Assembly: GCA_002490525.1 (NCBI GenBank)
Contig: DKUE01000006.1
Location: forward strand, 1-64,000
Length of the DNA stretch: 64,000 nt
Source: Ruminococcaceae bacterium UBA7212
Lineage (GTDB): Bacteria > Bacillota > Clostridia > Oscillospirales > Acutalibacteraceae
Reading direction: 5' to 3'
Under the pieces are notes generated by a model. The model ran no database searches. It worked only from the letters and a program-made list of their open reading frames with translations, and was not told where the DNA came from. A program made the position numbers and the translations under genes. Every line of letters starts with the position of its first letter. Position 1 is the stretch's first letter. This document shows positions 7,849 through 16,881 of this stretch, one piece after another.

Positions 7849-8364
7849 CTATCTGCTTTTTATCAAACGGTTCCAAAATTCAAGTAATTCTGATTTGTTT
7901 TGTGATACATATTTTATTGCAATTTTTTCTTTTTTACGATTATATAATGAACCAGTAGTTTCTAAAGAGTCTAAAGAAATAAGCATTTCTTTTCCACTAT
8001 ATGATGCATGTATATGAGGGAAAAAAAGATGGTTATTTTCATCCGTATGAAAATAGAATATAATACCATCTTTTTCATCGTATCGATATGCGTTATTTAG
8101 TGCTGTAACTTCAGAATAAACAATCAAAGATGCATCAAATGGAATTGTTTCGCCTTTCTCAATTGATGTTATGCCTTGATTGCTAATTAAGTACAATCTC
8201 CCATTTAATTCGTTAAACTTGTGATTGCAATTTTCAAGTATCTCAAAAAATGAAATCCAAAATTTATTATTATATGATGGATTATATTCAATTATACCAA
8301 GAGTTTCTTTATATACATTATTCATGTAAATTATTTTAATGTTTCTAGAAAATAAATTATTCAT
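7849..8364 (-). CDS. DUF4160-like protein, AT-rich
   Basis: The last 75 of 171 residues resemble DUF4160: 'HIHASYSGKEMLISLDSLE', then a 'RKKEKIAIKYVSQNKSELLEFW' helix. DUF4160 proteins are often paired with DUF2442 as candidate toxin-antitoxin modules. The N-terminal 95 residues are not recognised. I chose the start at 8364 because a GGAG site lies 7 nt upstream; a longer frame to 8424 would run through the tRNA terminator and into the tRNA CCA end. The base composition is clearly more AT-rich than its neighbours, suggesting separate acquisition. The gene is read downstream of the tRNA-Ser terminator. Confidence 0.65.
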   Translation of the reverse strand: MNNLFSRNIKIIYMNNVYKETLGIIEYNPSYNNKFWISFFEILENCNHKFNELNGRLYLISNQGITSIEKGETIPFDASLIVYSEVTALNNAYRYDEKDGIIFYFHTDENNHLFFPHIHASYSGKEMLISLDSLETTGSLYNRKKEKIAIKYVSQNKSELLEFWNRLIKSR

Positions 8365-8387
8365 TTTAATACTCCAATAAAAAATAA

Positions 8388-8419
8388 TCAAGGGAAATCC
8401 AATAACAGATTTCCCTTGA
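8388..8419 (-). terminator. Terminator of the tRNA-Ser gene
   Basis: Perfect 12-bp arms TCAAGGGAAATC/GATTTCCCTTGA around an 8-nt loop. On the minus strand they are followed by TTATTTTTTA. It sits 5 nt beyond the tRNA CCA end. Confidence 0.85.
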
Positions 8420-8424
8420 TGCAT

Positions 8425-8516
8425 TGGCGGAGATGAAGAGATTTGAACTCTTGCGCCGGCAAAACCGACCTACCGGATTTCGAATCCGGACCCTTCAGCC
8501 ACTTGGGTACATCTCC
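8425..8516 (-). tRNA. tRNA-Ser (anticodon CGA)
   Basis: The acceptor arms GGAGATG/CATCTCC are followed by discriminator G and an encoded CCA. The anticodon arm is CCGGA-TTCGAAA-TCCGG, giving anticodon CGA (decodes UCG). A long class II variable arm (about 8448-8475) and a T-loop TTCAAAT are present, all as expected for serine. A promoter-like TTAACC-17-CATATA lies just upstream. It stands 152 bp from a broken tRNA-Ser of the same anticodon (8669-8709), which makes it a possible replacement copy brought by the mobile element. Confidence 0.93.
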
Positions 8517-8668
8517 ATATATGTTAACTCATTTTCACGAGGTTAACGCAATATTCAATTTTTATTAGAATTTCTGTTAGAACTCAAAGCGTTTTAAAAG
8601 CGAGGTGATGCCCGAAAACCGCAGTGTTAAAGGCTTTTCGGGATTTTCCGTTCTCAAATACTTAAAAG
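8517..8668. other. Sequence between intact and broken tRNA-Ser, probable element end
   Basis: No gene is seen here. On the minus strand it begins directly after the broken anticodon loop. It contains an inverted repeat CCCGAAAA/TTTTCGGG (8610-8642), the kind of structure found at ends of integrated elements. A short GTTAAC duplication (8522 and 8540) precedes the intact tRNA. Confidence 0.45.
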
Positions 8669-8709
8669 TTTTCGAGTGCGCCCCGTTATGACCACTTCGA
8701 TACGTCTCC
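8669..8709 (-). pseudogene. 5' half of a tRNA-Ser(CGA) gene, broken at the anticodon loop
   Basis: The minus strand reads as the 5' half of a serine tRNA: acceptor GGAGACG, then TA, a D-arm region 'TCGAAGTGGTCATAACGGGG', and anticodon stem/loop start CGCA-CTCGAAA (anticodon CGA). It should continue with TGCG and a long variable arm but instead runs into unrelated sequence. The 3' half is absent from the window. The break falls precisely at the anticodon loop, as expected for site-specific integration there. Confidence 0.75.
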
Positions 8710-8837
8710 ATATATATCCACCTGTATAAACGGGAAGCATGCAAATGTAAAAACTGAAAATCTAGCTTTGTTATTCTATCAAATGTTTCGAGGTTTGTCA
8801 ATATATGATTTGCATCGGATGACAGTACGCTGTGACA

Positions 8838-8880
8838 AAAAATCCCTAAAGGACATTTCCGTATGTCCTTTAGGGATTGG
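8838..8880 (-). terminator. groEL terminator
   Basis: Perfect 16-bp inverted repeat (8841-8856 and 8863-8878) with a 6-nt loop, followed on the minus strand by TTTTTT. It lies 26 bp beyond the groEL stop. Confidence 0.9.
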
Positions 8881-8904
8881 AATTATAGAATTAGCAATAT
8901 ATGC

Positions 8905-10909
<2,005 letters not shown>

Positions 10910-11033
10910 TATATATTTTATCCATAATTTAGAAAAAATCAACCCCTTTTTGTAAAGTTCACAAAATGGTCATAAAAATCATATGTTTTGCCAATGGATT
11001 TCAGTAGCAAGATATGCTAAAATCAAAATATAA

Positions 11034-11186
11034 CCTAAGTGCAGATGTCCCCCGCCTCTAAGGCGGCGGGTTCCATATCCGAGTTTCAGAGGGGGATAAT
11101 CCCCTTCTGAAACTCGGAGGAGCTAACGCTCCCTGCACAGCTTGTAATCTGTCGCAAGCTCTGCGCCTTGCAAGCAAAGCAGAGCG
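11034..11186. repeat. Cluster of strong hairpins, possible IS200/IS605-like end
   Basis: A CCCGCC/GGCGG hairpin (11051-11070) is followed by a 39-nt hairpin at 11079-11117 with 19-nt arms (CCGAGTTTCAGA... one G:T pair). A CAGCTTG/CAAGCT pairing and a CTCTGC/GCAGAG pairing (11155-11185) come next. Such hairpin series are found at ends of IS200/IS605-type elements or in palindromic intergenic repeats. No transposase or TnpB gene is adjacent, so this would be a remnant or a non-autonomous copy. Confidence 0.45.
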
Positions 11187-11219
11187 TTGCTCCGATTTAA
11201 AAAATGTGGAGGTTTATTT

Positions 11220-11456
11220 ATGGGGTGGATAATTGGTTTTATTGTTTGTATGATCGCGGCGGGTGCTTTTCTCTGTATCGCAGGCGAACCTTGGATTGGT
11301 ATTTCGTTATTTGCCTGCGCTTGTGCAGGCGGTATGATTTACGGCATTGTTTATCTTACGAAAATTTATCGAGAGGTGCACGCTGTACGCCTTGCACTGA
11401 AAAAAGAGCAGGAGAAAGTGTTGCAGACTGAAACAACCGCAAAAGATACAGAATGA
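11220..11456 (+). CDS. Small membrane protein, unknown
   Basis: The 78-residue protein has two transmembrane helices (about residues 2-22 and 28-48) followed by a charged cytoplasmic tail ('REVHAVRLALKKEQEKV'). A GGAGG site 7 nt upstream supports the start at 11220; an upstream in-frame ATG at 11187 has none. It is monocistronic with its own terminator. I do not recognise the family. Confidence 0.7.
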   Translation: MGWIIGFIVCMIAAGAFLCIAGEPWIGISLFACACAGGMIYGIVYLTKIYREVHAVRLALKKEQEKVLQTETTAKDTE

Positions 11457-11461
11457 TAAGC

Positions 11462-11502
11462 GGCAACCGCACGAATTTCGCTTCGTACGGTTGCCTTTTT
11501 CT
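11462..11502 (+). terminator. Terminator after the small membrane protein gene
   Basis: GGCAACCG-c-ACGAA and TTCGT-a-CGGTTGCC arms with a 6-nt loop, followed by TTTTTC. Confidence 0.9.
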
Positions 11503-11599
11503 TCTATATATGTTATATTATTTACGAAGACACGGCGCACAGCAAACTCGTCGTGTCTTATGTTTTTGAAAAAGAAAATTAAAAAAAGGGGAGAATAGA

Positions 11600-12370
11600 A
11601 TGGATTTCAAATCCGACGGTTTCATGTACTGCTTAGGCGCGGTTGTCGTGCTGTTTGTCATTGCGCAGTCTGTGTTCTTTTTGGTGCGCGCCTGGCGGCG
11701 GGGAAAAGCGCTGGGAATTTCGGCAGAGTCATTAAAAAAGACTGTGACCTCTTCGGCGCTGTTTACCGTTGCGCCCGCATTTGCGATTCTTGCTACGGTA
11801 CTGACGCTTTCAGGGGCACTGGGGATTGTACTGCCTTGGATTCGTTTGACGGTTATCGGGGCAATCAATTACGAGGTGCCTGCCGCCGAAGCGGCAATTG
11901 AGGCGTTCGGCGGTGCGGGCGGAATGTCGCAGGAAGTTACGGACCCGACAGTATTTGCAACGGTGGCGTGGGTGATGACCCTGGGCAGTATTTTACCGCT
12001 GATTTTGGTGCCGTTTATGCTGAAGAAAATTCAAAAAGGCATGAGCAAAGCGGCAGCGAAAAACGGTAAATGGGCAGATGTGATGTCTGCCGCCGCATTT
12101 ATCGGTCTGATTTCGGCATTTATCGGCAGAGCGATTGCAGGGAAGGGTGATGCCCAAATCATCGGCGACGGTGCGGGTGTCATGTCGCTTGCGGCATTGC
12201 TTTCCTCTATGTTATTTATGTTCATTTTACAAAAAATTGCGGATAAGTTTCATCTCAAATGGCTGCAGTCCTTTGCCATGCCTTTCAGTATGATTCTTGC
12301 CATGTTGGTGGTTATGGTGCTGGCACAGGTTCTGCCGCAGAATATCGCCGTATTTGAGTGGCGCGGCTGA
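11600..12370 (+). CDS. DUF5058 family integral membrane protein
   Basis: A 256-residue polytopic membrane protein recognisable as DUF5058, with about six to seven helices (residues 8-28, 52-78, 110-130, 145-165, 190-215, 228-250). The conserved N-terminal 'YCLGAVVVLFVIAQSVFFL' and 'ISAESLKKTVTSSALFT' are present. The family is uncharacterised but widespread in Firmicutes. It is followed 16 bp downstream by another membrane protein, and the two probably form a complex or transporter. A GGGGAG site precedes the ATG. Confidence 0.85.
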   Translation: MDFKSDGFMYCLGAVVVLFVIAQSVFFLVRAWRRGKALGISAESLKKTVTSSALFTVAPAFAILATVLTLSGALGIVLPWIRLTVIGAINYEVPAAEAAIEAFGGAGGMSQEVTDPTVFATVAWVMTLGSILPLILVPFMLKKIQKGMSKAAAKNGKWADVMSAAAFIGLISAFIGRAIAGKGDAQIIGDGAGVMSLAALLSSMLFMFILQKIADKFHLKWLQSFAMPFSMILAMLVVMVLAQVLPQNIAVFEWRG

Positions 12371-12386
12371 CGGGAAGGGAGAGAGC

Positions 12387-13058
12387 ATGAACATGAAAAA
12401 CAGAACTTATGAAAACAGCGTGCATTTTTACGGGATTATTTGGGATGTTGCGGCGCTTTTGCTGTTTATTATGCTGCCGATATCGATTTGTGTGCATCTC
12501 GGTGTATGGCCGCAGGGCAGTTATGTGCTCAAAGGTTTACTGCCTGTGGCAATGCTGTTTTATCCGTCTGCCATTATTGAAGTGATTACCTATACGCCCT
12601 TGCTTGGTGCGGGCGGTACATATCTCAGCTTTGTGACAGGCAACATTACCAATTTAAAACTGCCTTGCGGGCTCAATGCAATGGAAAATGCGGGTGTGCG
12701 CGCCAACAGCGAACAAGGCGAAGTTATTTCAACCATTGCCATTGCAACGTCTTCTATTGTCACGACCGTTATTATTGCCGTGGGCGTAGTGGTGTTCAGC
12801 CCCGTTTTGCCGTATCTTACCGATGAAAATTCGGTATTCGCACCTGCGTTTCAGCAGGTGGTGCCGGCGCTGTTTGGTGCCTTGGGCATCAGCTATTTTG
12901 TTAAGCACTGGAAAATTGCAGTTGTACCTGTTACGGCGATTGTACTGATTCTGCTGTTCCAAGGCACGCTTGCGACGGGTGTGCTGATTCCCATCGGTGT
13001 GGTGATTTCCATGCTGGCGGCACATCTGATGTTTAAAAAAGGTTGGTTGGATAAGTAA
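12387..13058 (+). CDS. Membrane protein, partner of DUF5058
   Basis: This 223-residue protein has six or seven predicted membrane helices ('VAALLLFIMLPISICVHLG', 'VISTIAIATSSIVTTVIIAV', 'ITAIVLILLF'-type segments). A hydrophilic conserved stretch near residues 72-115 reads 'TYTPLLGAGGTYLSFVTGN', then 'CGLNAMENAGV'. I chose the start at 12387 because GGGAG is upstream and the longer frame overlaps DUF5058. The stop overlaps the GNAT start (TAATG). Substrate or function is unknown; the pairing suggests a two-subunit carrier. Confidence 0.75.
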   Translation: MNMKNRTYENSVHFYGIIWDVAALLLFIMLPISICVHLGVWPQGSYVLKGLLPVAMLFYPSAIIEVITYTPLLGAGGTYLSFVTGNITNLKLPCGLNAMENAGVRANSEQGEVISTIAIATSSIVTTVIIAVGVVVFSPVLPYLTDENSVFAPAFQQVVPALFGALGISYFVKHWKIAVVPVTAIVLILLFQGTLATGVLIPIGVVISMLAAHLMFKKGWLDK

Positions 13059-13660
13059 TGCAGGCATCGGAATACCGTTTGGCGGCAGTACACACCGCCA
13101 CGCAGATGAAACAGATAGAAGCGCTATATATGCGTGCTTTCCCGCCCGCAGAGCGCAAGCCGTTTTCCATGATTCTGCGCACCCGTGCAAAGGAAAATGC
13201 TGAAATTCTTGCGATAGAAACAGCGGACGGCGCGTTTGCAGGTGAGGCAATCACTGTACAGTGCGGCGGACTTGTGCTGGTGGATTATCTTGCCGTAAGC
13301 GAAGAAAAACGCGGTTGCGGCGTCGGTTCGGCGGTGCTTGGACTCTTGCGGGAACGGTACGCGGGCAAGCGCCTGTTTTTGGAGATTGAAAGCACTAAGG
13401 AACAAGGCGCCCCAAATGCGGAACAACGTGAAAAGCGCAAAGCGTTTTATTTGCGAAACGGGCTTTCCTGTATGCCGTTTCGCGCTGTGGAATTCGGCGT
13501 GGAAATGGAAATTCTGACGTTTGCGGGCGAAGTGACCTTTGATGAACTGCACGGACTGTATCGGTCCGTATTCGGACGCGCCGTTGCGGCGAATATCCGA
13601 CAGTACGGCGACAAACGGTTTTCTCTTTTGGCACAGTTTGCCAAAAGAAGAAATTCGTAG
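13058..13660 (+). CDS. GNAT family N-acetyltransferase
   Basis: The 200-residue protein has a GNAT fold in its first 145 residues. The acetyl-CoA-binding motif A is 'LVDYLAVSEEKRGCGVGSAVLGLL' (about 70-92), shown in part, followed by the later 'KRKAFYLRNGL' element. The C-terminal 50 residues are an extension without clear motif. It is translationally coupled to the upstream membrane protein. Substrate unknown. Confidence 0.85.
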   Translation: MQASEYRLAAVHTATQMKQIEALYMRAFPPAERKPFSMILRTRAKENAEILAIETADGAFAGEAITVQCGGLVLVDYLAVSEEKRGCGVGSAVLGLLRERYAGKRLFLEIESTKEQGAPNAEQREKRKAFYLRNGLSCMPFRAVEFGVEMEILTFAGEVTFDELHGLYRSVFGRAVAANIRQYGDKRFSLLAQFAKRRNS

Positions 13661-13861
13661 AGCGCTTGTAGGGGTCAAATTTGTTCATACGCGGGTGATT
13701 CGTGAATTGCCCTTACATGGTCTGTACAAACTTGTCCTTCTTCGCCTAAGGCACAGAAGGAAAGACATATGCGAACCTTGCAGGGGCAGTTCATCGGTTC
13801 GCTCTTACCAATAAAATCACCTGAGTGCACTATGGTTAACAGGGAAAACAAAAACCGAATA
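13661..13861. other. Non-coding gap after the GNAT gene
   Basis: About 200 bp without a convincing gene. It contains short inverted segments (GGTGATT at about 13694 and AATCACC at about 13816) that resemble a degenerate intergenic repeat. I see no promoter or RNA motif I can name. Confidence 0.35.
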
Positions 13862-13912
13862 GGATGAAAAGAAGCCGACATAGTCTTTCGACTGTGCCGG
13901 CTTCTTTTCATC
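13862..13912. terminator. Bidirectional terminator between GNAT and AraC genes
   Basis: The 16-bp outer arms start with GGATGAAAAGAAGCCG and return at 13897-13912, with an inner AGTC-tttc-GACT. T/A-rich flanks on both sides fit termination of the GNAT operon and of the convergent AraC gene. Confidence 0.85.
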
Positions 13913-13973
13913 CATACATATACGAACAGTATTTTTTAGATGCGTGATTGAATATAATCCGAATTCGGATGCT

Positions 13974-14774
13974 CTACACTTTATTTTCCGTTCTGAATTT
14001 TAATGGGGATAATTTAAATTTATTTTTAAACTGTCTGATAAAATTATTTGTGTCTTTAAATCCGATTTTTTCACTTATCTCATACACAGTATACTCCGAA
14101 TACATCAATAGCTGCTGCGCATGGTAAAGTCTTGTGTTTTTTAGATACTTAACAGGAGAATACCCTGAATATGCTTTAAAGGAACGTGAAAAATGGGACA
14201 GGGATACGCAGAATTTTTCTGCGATACTTTCAATACTGTCTATTTGAAAATAATTCTCGTCCATATAAGCTTGTGCTTTCATCATGGAGGATGAAAAGTC
14301 AGAAACAATTTTTTCTGTTCTGTGCATCAAAATAAGCATGTTATACACGCAGTTCAGTAAATATTGCTCCTTGAATACATCGTTAAGCTCCAATTCCTTG
14401 GATATGCTGTCAAGTATCGTGCATATATTTGCAAAATCGCTCCTATTTGGATTTATAATATGCGAAAATCCCTGCGGTCTGCATTTGAGCATAGCAATCA
14501 GACGCGGAGAAACATTTTGTTCCAGAACCTCTGCACTTAAAACAAGTATTGTCCTTTCATAATCTTCGCTTGCACCGGTGATTTTATGCTGTTCAAAAGG
14601 ATTCAGCAATATAATTGCCGGTGCTTTGGCTTTGTGCGGCACGCCGTCGATTTCAATATCTGCCTCGCCTTTTGTCACAAAAATCAATTCGTAACCGTTG
14701 TGAAAATGGAGTGATGACAAATCCGTATTTTCTTTTTTTGCTTTTCTTTGAAATGTATTGATTAAAGTTTTCAT
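13974..14774 (-). CDS. AraC-family regulator with cupin sensor domain
   Basis: The first 100 of 266 residues form a cupin-like sugar-sensing domain ('LHFHNGYELIFVTKGEADIEIDG', seen in part, then 'LLNPFEQHKITG'). The last 100 form two HTH motifs with the AraC signature ('SIAEKFCVSLSHFSRSFKAY' and 'VYEISEKIGFKDTNNFIRQF'). It is divergent from the oxidoreductase/lyase operon starting at 14911, with 136 bp between them. It is therefore the likely local activator responding to that operon's sugar-like substrate. Confidence 0.92.
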   Translation of the reverse strand: MKTLINTFQRKAKKENTDLSSLHFHNGYELIFVTKGEADIEIDGVPHKAKAPAIILLNPFEQHKITGASEDYERTILVLSAEVLEQNVSPRLIAMLKCRPQGFSHIINPNRSDFANICTILDSISKELELNDVFKEQYLLNCVYNMLILMHRTEKIVSDFSSSMMKAQAYMDENYFQIDSIESIAEKFCVSLSHFSRSFKAYSGYSPVKYLKNTRLYHAQQLLMYSEYTVYEISEKIGFKDTNNFIRQFKNKFKLSPLKFRTENKV

Positions 14775-14851
14775 AAATGCAATATATCATAAATGAGAGA
14801 AAAATACAAACATAATATCAAAAAATGCATATAAAACAGCAGAAAATGAAC

Positions 14852-14879
14852 TTGATTAAAGCAAAAAATAATGTATTAT
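14852..14879 (+). promoter_or_regulatory. Promoter of the redox/lyase operon
   Basis: TTGATT (-35), 16-bp spacer, TATTAT (-10), ending 31 bp before the first start codon. It lies in the AraC-divergent region, which is otherwise A/T-rich. Confidence 0.5.
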
Positions 14880-14910
14880 TAAATTGAGATAAGTTTTAAG
14901 GTGTGATATT

Positions 14911-16122
14911 ATGATTATAAATGAAGCGTTGACCGTAAACGGAAGAACAGTAAACAACCGAATCGTGTTTCAACCGATGGAGGGTTGCGACGGAACCGCG
15001 GACGGGAATATCGGAGAACTTACCCAAAGACGATATATGCGCTTTGCCGAAGGCGGTGCAGGGATTATATGGTTTGAGGCAACGGCGGTTTGTAAAAACG
15101 GCAGAGCCAATCCCAGACAGCTGTATTTAACCGAACAAAATGTTGATACATATAAAAATCTTTTGCAGAATATGCGCAGCGTGTCTTTGGAAAAATTCGG
15201 ATATACACCGCTGATGATTCTGCAAATGACACACAGCGGAAGATACAGCAAGCCGAACGGCACGCCTGAGCCGATTGTGGCATACAGAAATCCGCTTTAC
15301 GAAAAAGGCAAAGAGGATTTGTCCTATCAGAGTATTACGGATGAAGAGTGCGATGCGTTGCCTGAAATGTTTGCACATACCGCACAGCTTGCAGAAAAGG
15401 CAGGCTTTGACGGTGTAGATGTGAAATGCTGTCACGGTTATTTGTTTGATGAATTTTTGAGCGCATACGACAGAAAAGGTAAGTACGGCGGCAGTTTTGA
15501 AAACAGAACAAGGCTTTATTTGAATTGCATTGACGCAGTAAAAAATGCGTTGCCAGATACGATGCTTGTGACAACAAGACTCAGCGCTTATGACGGTTTC
15601 CCTTATCCTTTCGGCTTTGGTGCAAGTGAGCAAAAAGAGATTGATTTAACCGAAGCCGAAAAAATACTTGCAGAGCTGCAGAAAAGAAATATTGAGCTTG
15701 TGAATATTACAATCGGAAATCCTTATTTAATCCCGCATATCAACCGCCCGTTTGTCGGCGGACCCGAAAACGGCGAAATCGGTGTGCAAAGAGCCGTTAA
15801 AATCACAGGCGAACTGCAAAAAGCATTCCCGACATTAAAATTGATTCTGTCTGCGTTATCCTTTAAGGGTGCCGATGCGATAAATTTTGCTGAAAAACGT
15901 CTGGAAAACGGCGATTGCTCCCTTGTCGGCTTCGGTAGAATGACTTTCGCTTATCCTGATTTTTATTGCGATTTTCTTGAAAACGGTAGTCTCGATACAA
16001 ATAAATTATGCGTAAAATGCGGTAATTGCAGTAAGATGATGCGTGCGGGCGGTGTGGCAGGATGTCCGATTCGGGACAAAGAGATATATTTGCCGTTATA
16101 TAAAAAATATATGGAGAAATAA
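14911..16122 (+). CDS. Old Yellow Enzyme-type NADH:flavin oxidoreductase
   Basis: A 403-residue FMN-binding TIM barrel of the OYE family ('NRIVFQPMEGCDGTADG', 'LQMTHSGRYSKPNG', 'GFDGVDVKCCHGYLFDEFLS', 'LVGFGRMTFAYPDF'). It keeps the Cys-rich segment CxxCxxC...C near residues 365-385 ('CVKCGNCSKMMRAGG', then 'GCPIRD') that binds [4Fe-4S] in 2,4-dienoyl-CoA reductase-like enzymes. It stops there, lacking their C-terminal FAD/NAD domains. The family reduces activated C=C bonds; the substrate here is unknown. It is the first gene of the operon controlled by the divergent AraC protein, and the next start is 4 nt downstream. Confidence 0.9.
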   Translation: MIINEALTVNGRTVNNRIVFQPMEGCDGTADGNIGELTQRRYMRFAEGGAGIIWFEATAVCKNGRANPRQLYLTEQNVDTYKNLLQNMRSVSLEKFGYTPLMILQMTHSGRYSKPNGTPEPIVAYRNPLYEKGKEDLSYQSITDEECDALPEMFAHTAQLAEKAGFDGVDVKCCHGYLFDEFLSAYDRKGKYGGSFENRTRLYLNCIDAVKNALPDTMLVTTRLSAYDGFPYPFGFGASEQKEIDLTEAEKILAELQKRNIELVNITIGNPYLIPHINRPFVGGPENGEIGVQRAVKITGELQKAFPTLKLILSALSFKGADAINFAEKRLENGDCSLVGFGRMTFAYPDFYCDFLENGSLDTNKLCVKCGNCSKMMRAGGVAGCPIRDKEIYLPLYKKYMEK

Positions 16123-16126
16123 TCAA

Positions 16127-16870
16127 ATGAAAAAAACAGCAATTATAACAGGTTCGGCAAAGGGAATGGGTTTTGAAACCGCCAAAGTGCTTGCGGAAAA
16201 CGGATACAATGTTGTACTGTGTGCAAGGCACAGTAACGACGAAACGGAATCTTTTATAAAGTCACATTCCGAGGCCGCATTGTTTGTTGAGGCAGATATA
16301 AGCTCAGAGTTTGACAGAAATAAAATTATTGCTGAAACACTCAGCAGATTCGGCTCAGTTGACGTCCTGATAAACAACGCAGGCGTGGCCCCTCGCGTAA
16401 GAAAGGATATGCTTGATATCAGTGAGGCGGATTTTGACTATGTTATGGATATCAATTTAAAGGGTACATACTTTATGGCACAACCCGTTGCAAAAATTAT
16501 GCAGAAGCAAGGCAGTGGGTATATTATCAACACCGGCTCTGTAAGTGCGGATGCGGTGTCTTTAAACCGTGCAGAATACTGTATTTCAAAGGCGGGTATC
16601 AGTATGCTGACGAAATTGCTTGCTGTCCGTTTGGCGCCTGAAAATATTAAAGTTTTTGAAATACAGCCGGGGATTATAGATACAGATATGATTGCATCGG
16701 TCAAAGAAAAATATAATACGCTTGCCGAGAACGGCGGCATTCCGGCAGGCAGACTCGGCACGGCAGCCGATTACGCAAAAGCCGTGCTGTCGGTATTATC
16801 GGGCGGATTGGATTATGCGACGGGAACGGTTATTGCGTGCGGCGGCGGTATGCATATACCGATTTTATAA
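16127..16870 (+). CDS. Short-chain dehydrogenase/reductase
   Basis: A 247-residue classical SDR with cofactor motif 'TGSAKGMG' (residues 8-15), 'NNAG' near 83, and catalytic Ser ('INTGSVS') and 'YCISK' (Tyr/Lys about 150-154). It oxidises or reduces a hydroxyl/carbonyl using NAD(P). The layout resembles KduD/3-oxoacyl reductase-type SDRs, but the substrate cannot be told from sequence. The start at 16127 follows the OYE stop by 4 nt and matches the family N-terminus. Confidence 0.93.
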   Translation: MKKTAIITGSAKGMGFETAKVLAENGYNVVLCARHSNDETESFIKSHSEAALFVEADISSEFDRNKIIAETLSRFGSVDVLINNAGVAPRVRKDMLDISEADFDYVMDINLKGTYFMAQPVAKIMQKQGSGYIINTGSVSADAVSLNRAEYCISKAGISMLTKLLAVRLAPENIKVFEIQPGIIDTDMIASVKEKYNTLAENGGIPAGRLGTAADYAKAVLSVLSGGLDYATGTVIACGGGMHIPIL

Positions 16871-16881
16871 GGAGATTTACT

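Noticed and set aside
8669..8709. Functional tRNA with an intron
   Set aside because: Neither the 3' anticodon strand TGCG nor a matching variable arm and acceptor (CGTCTCC) is found downstream before the intact tRNA-Ser.
8577..8801. 74-codon minus-strand open frame across the broken tRNA
   Set aside because: It runs through the tRNA half and its flank; no ribosome site.
11034..11186. CRISPR array
   Set aside because: The hairpins differ from one another; there are no regular direct repeats with spacers and no cas genes anywhere in the window.
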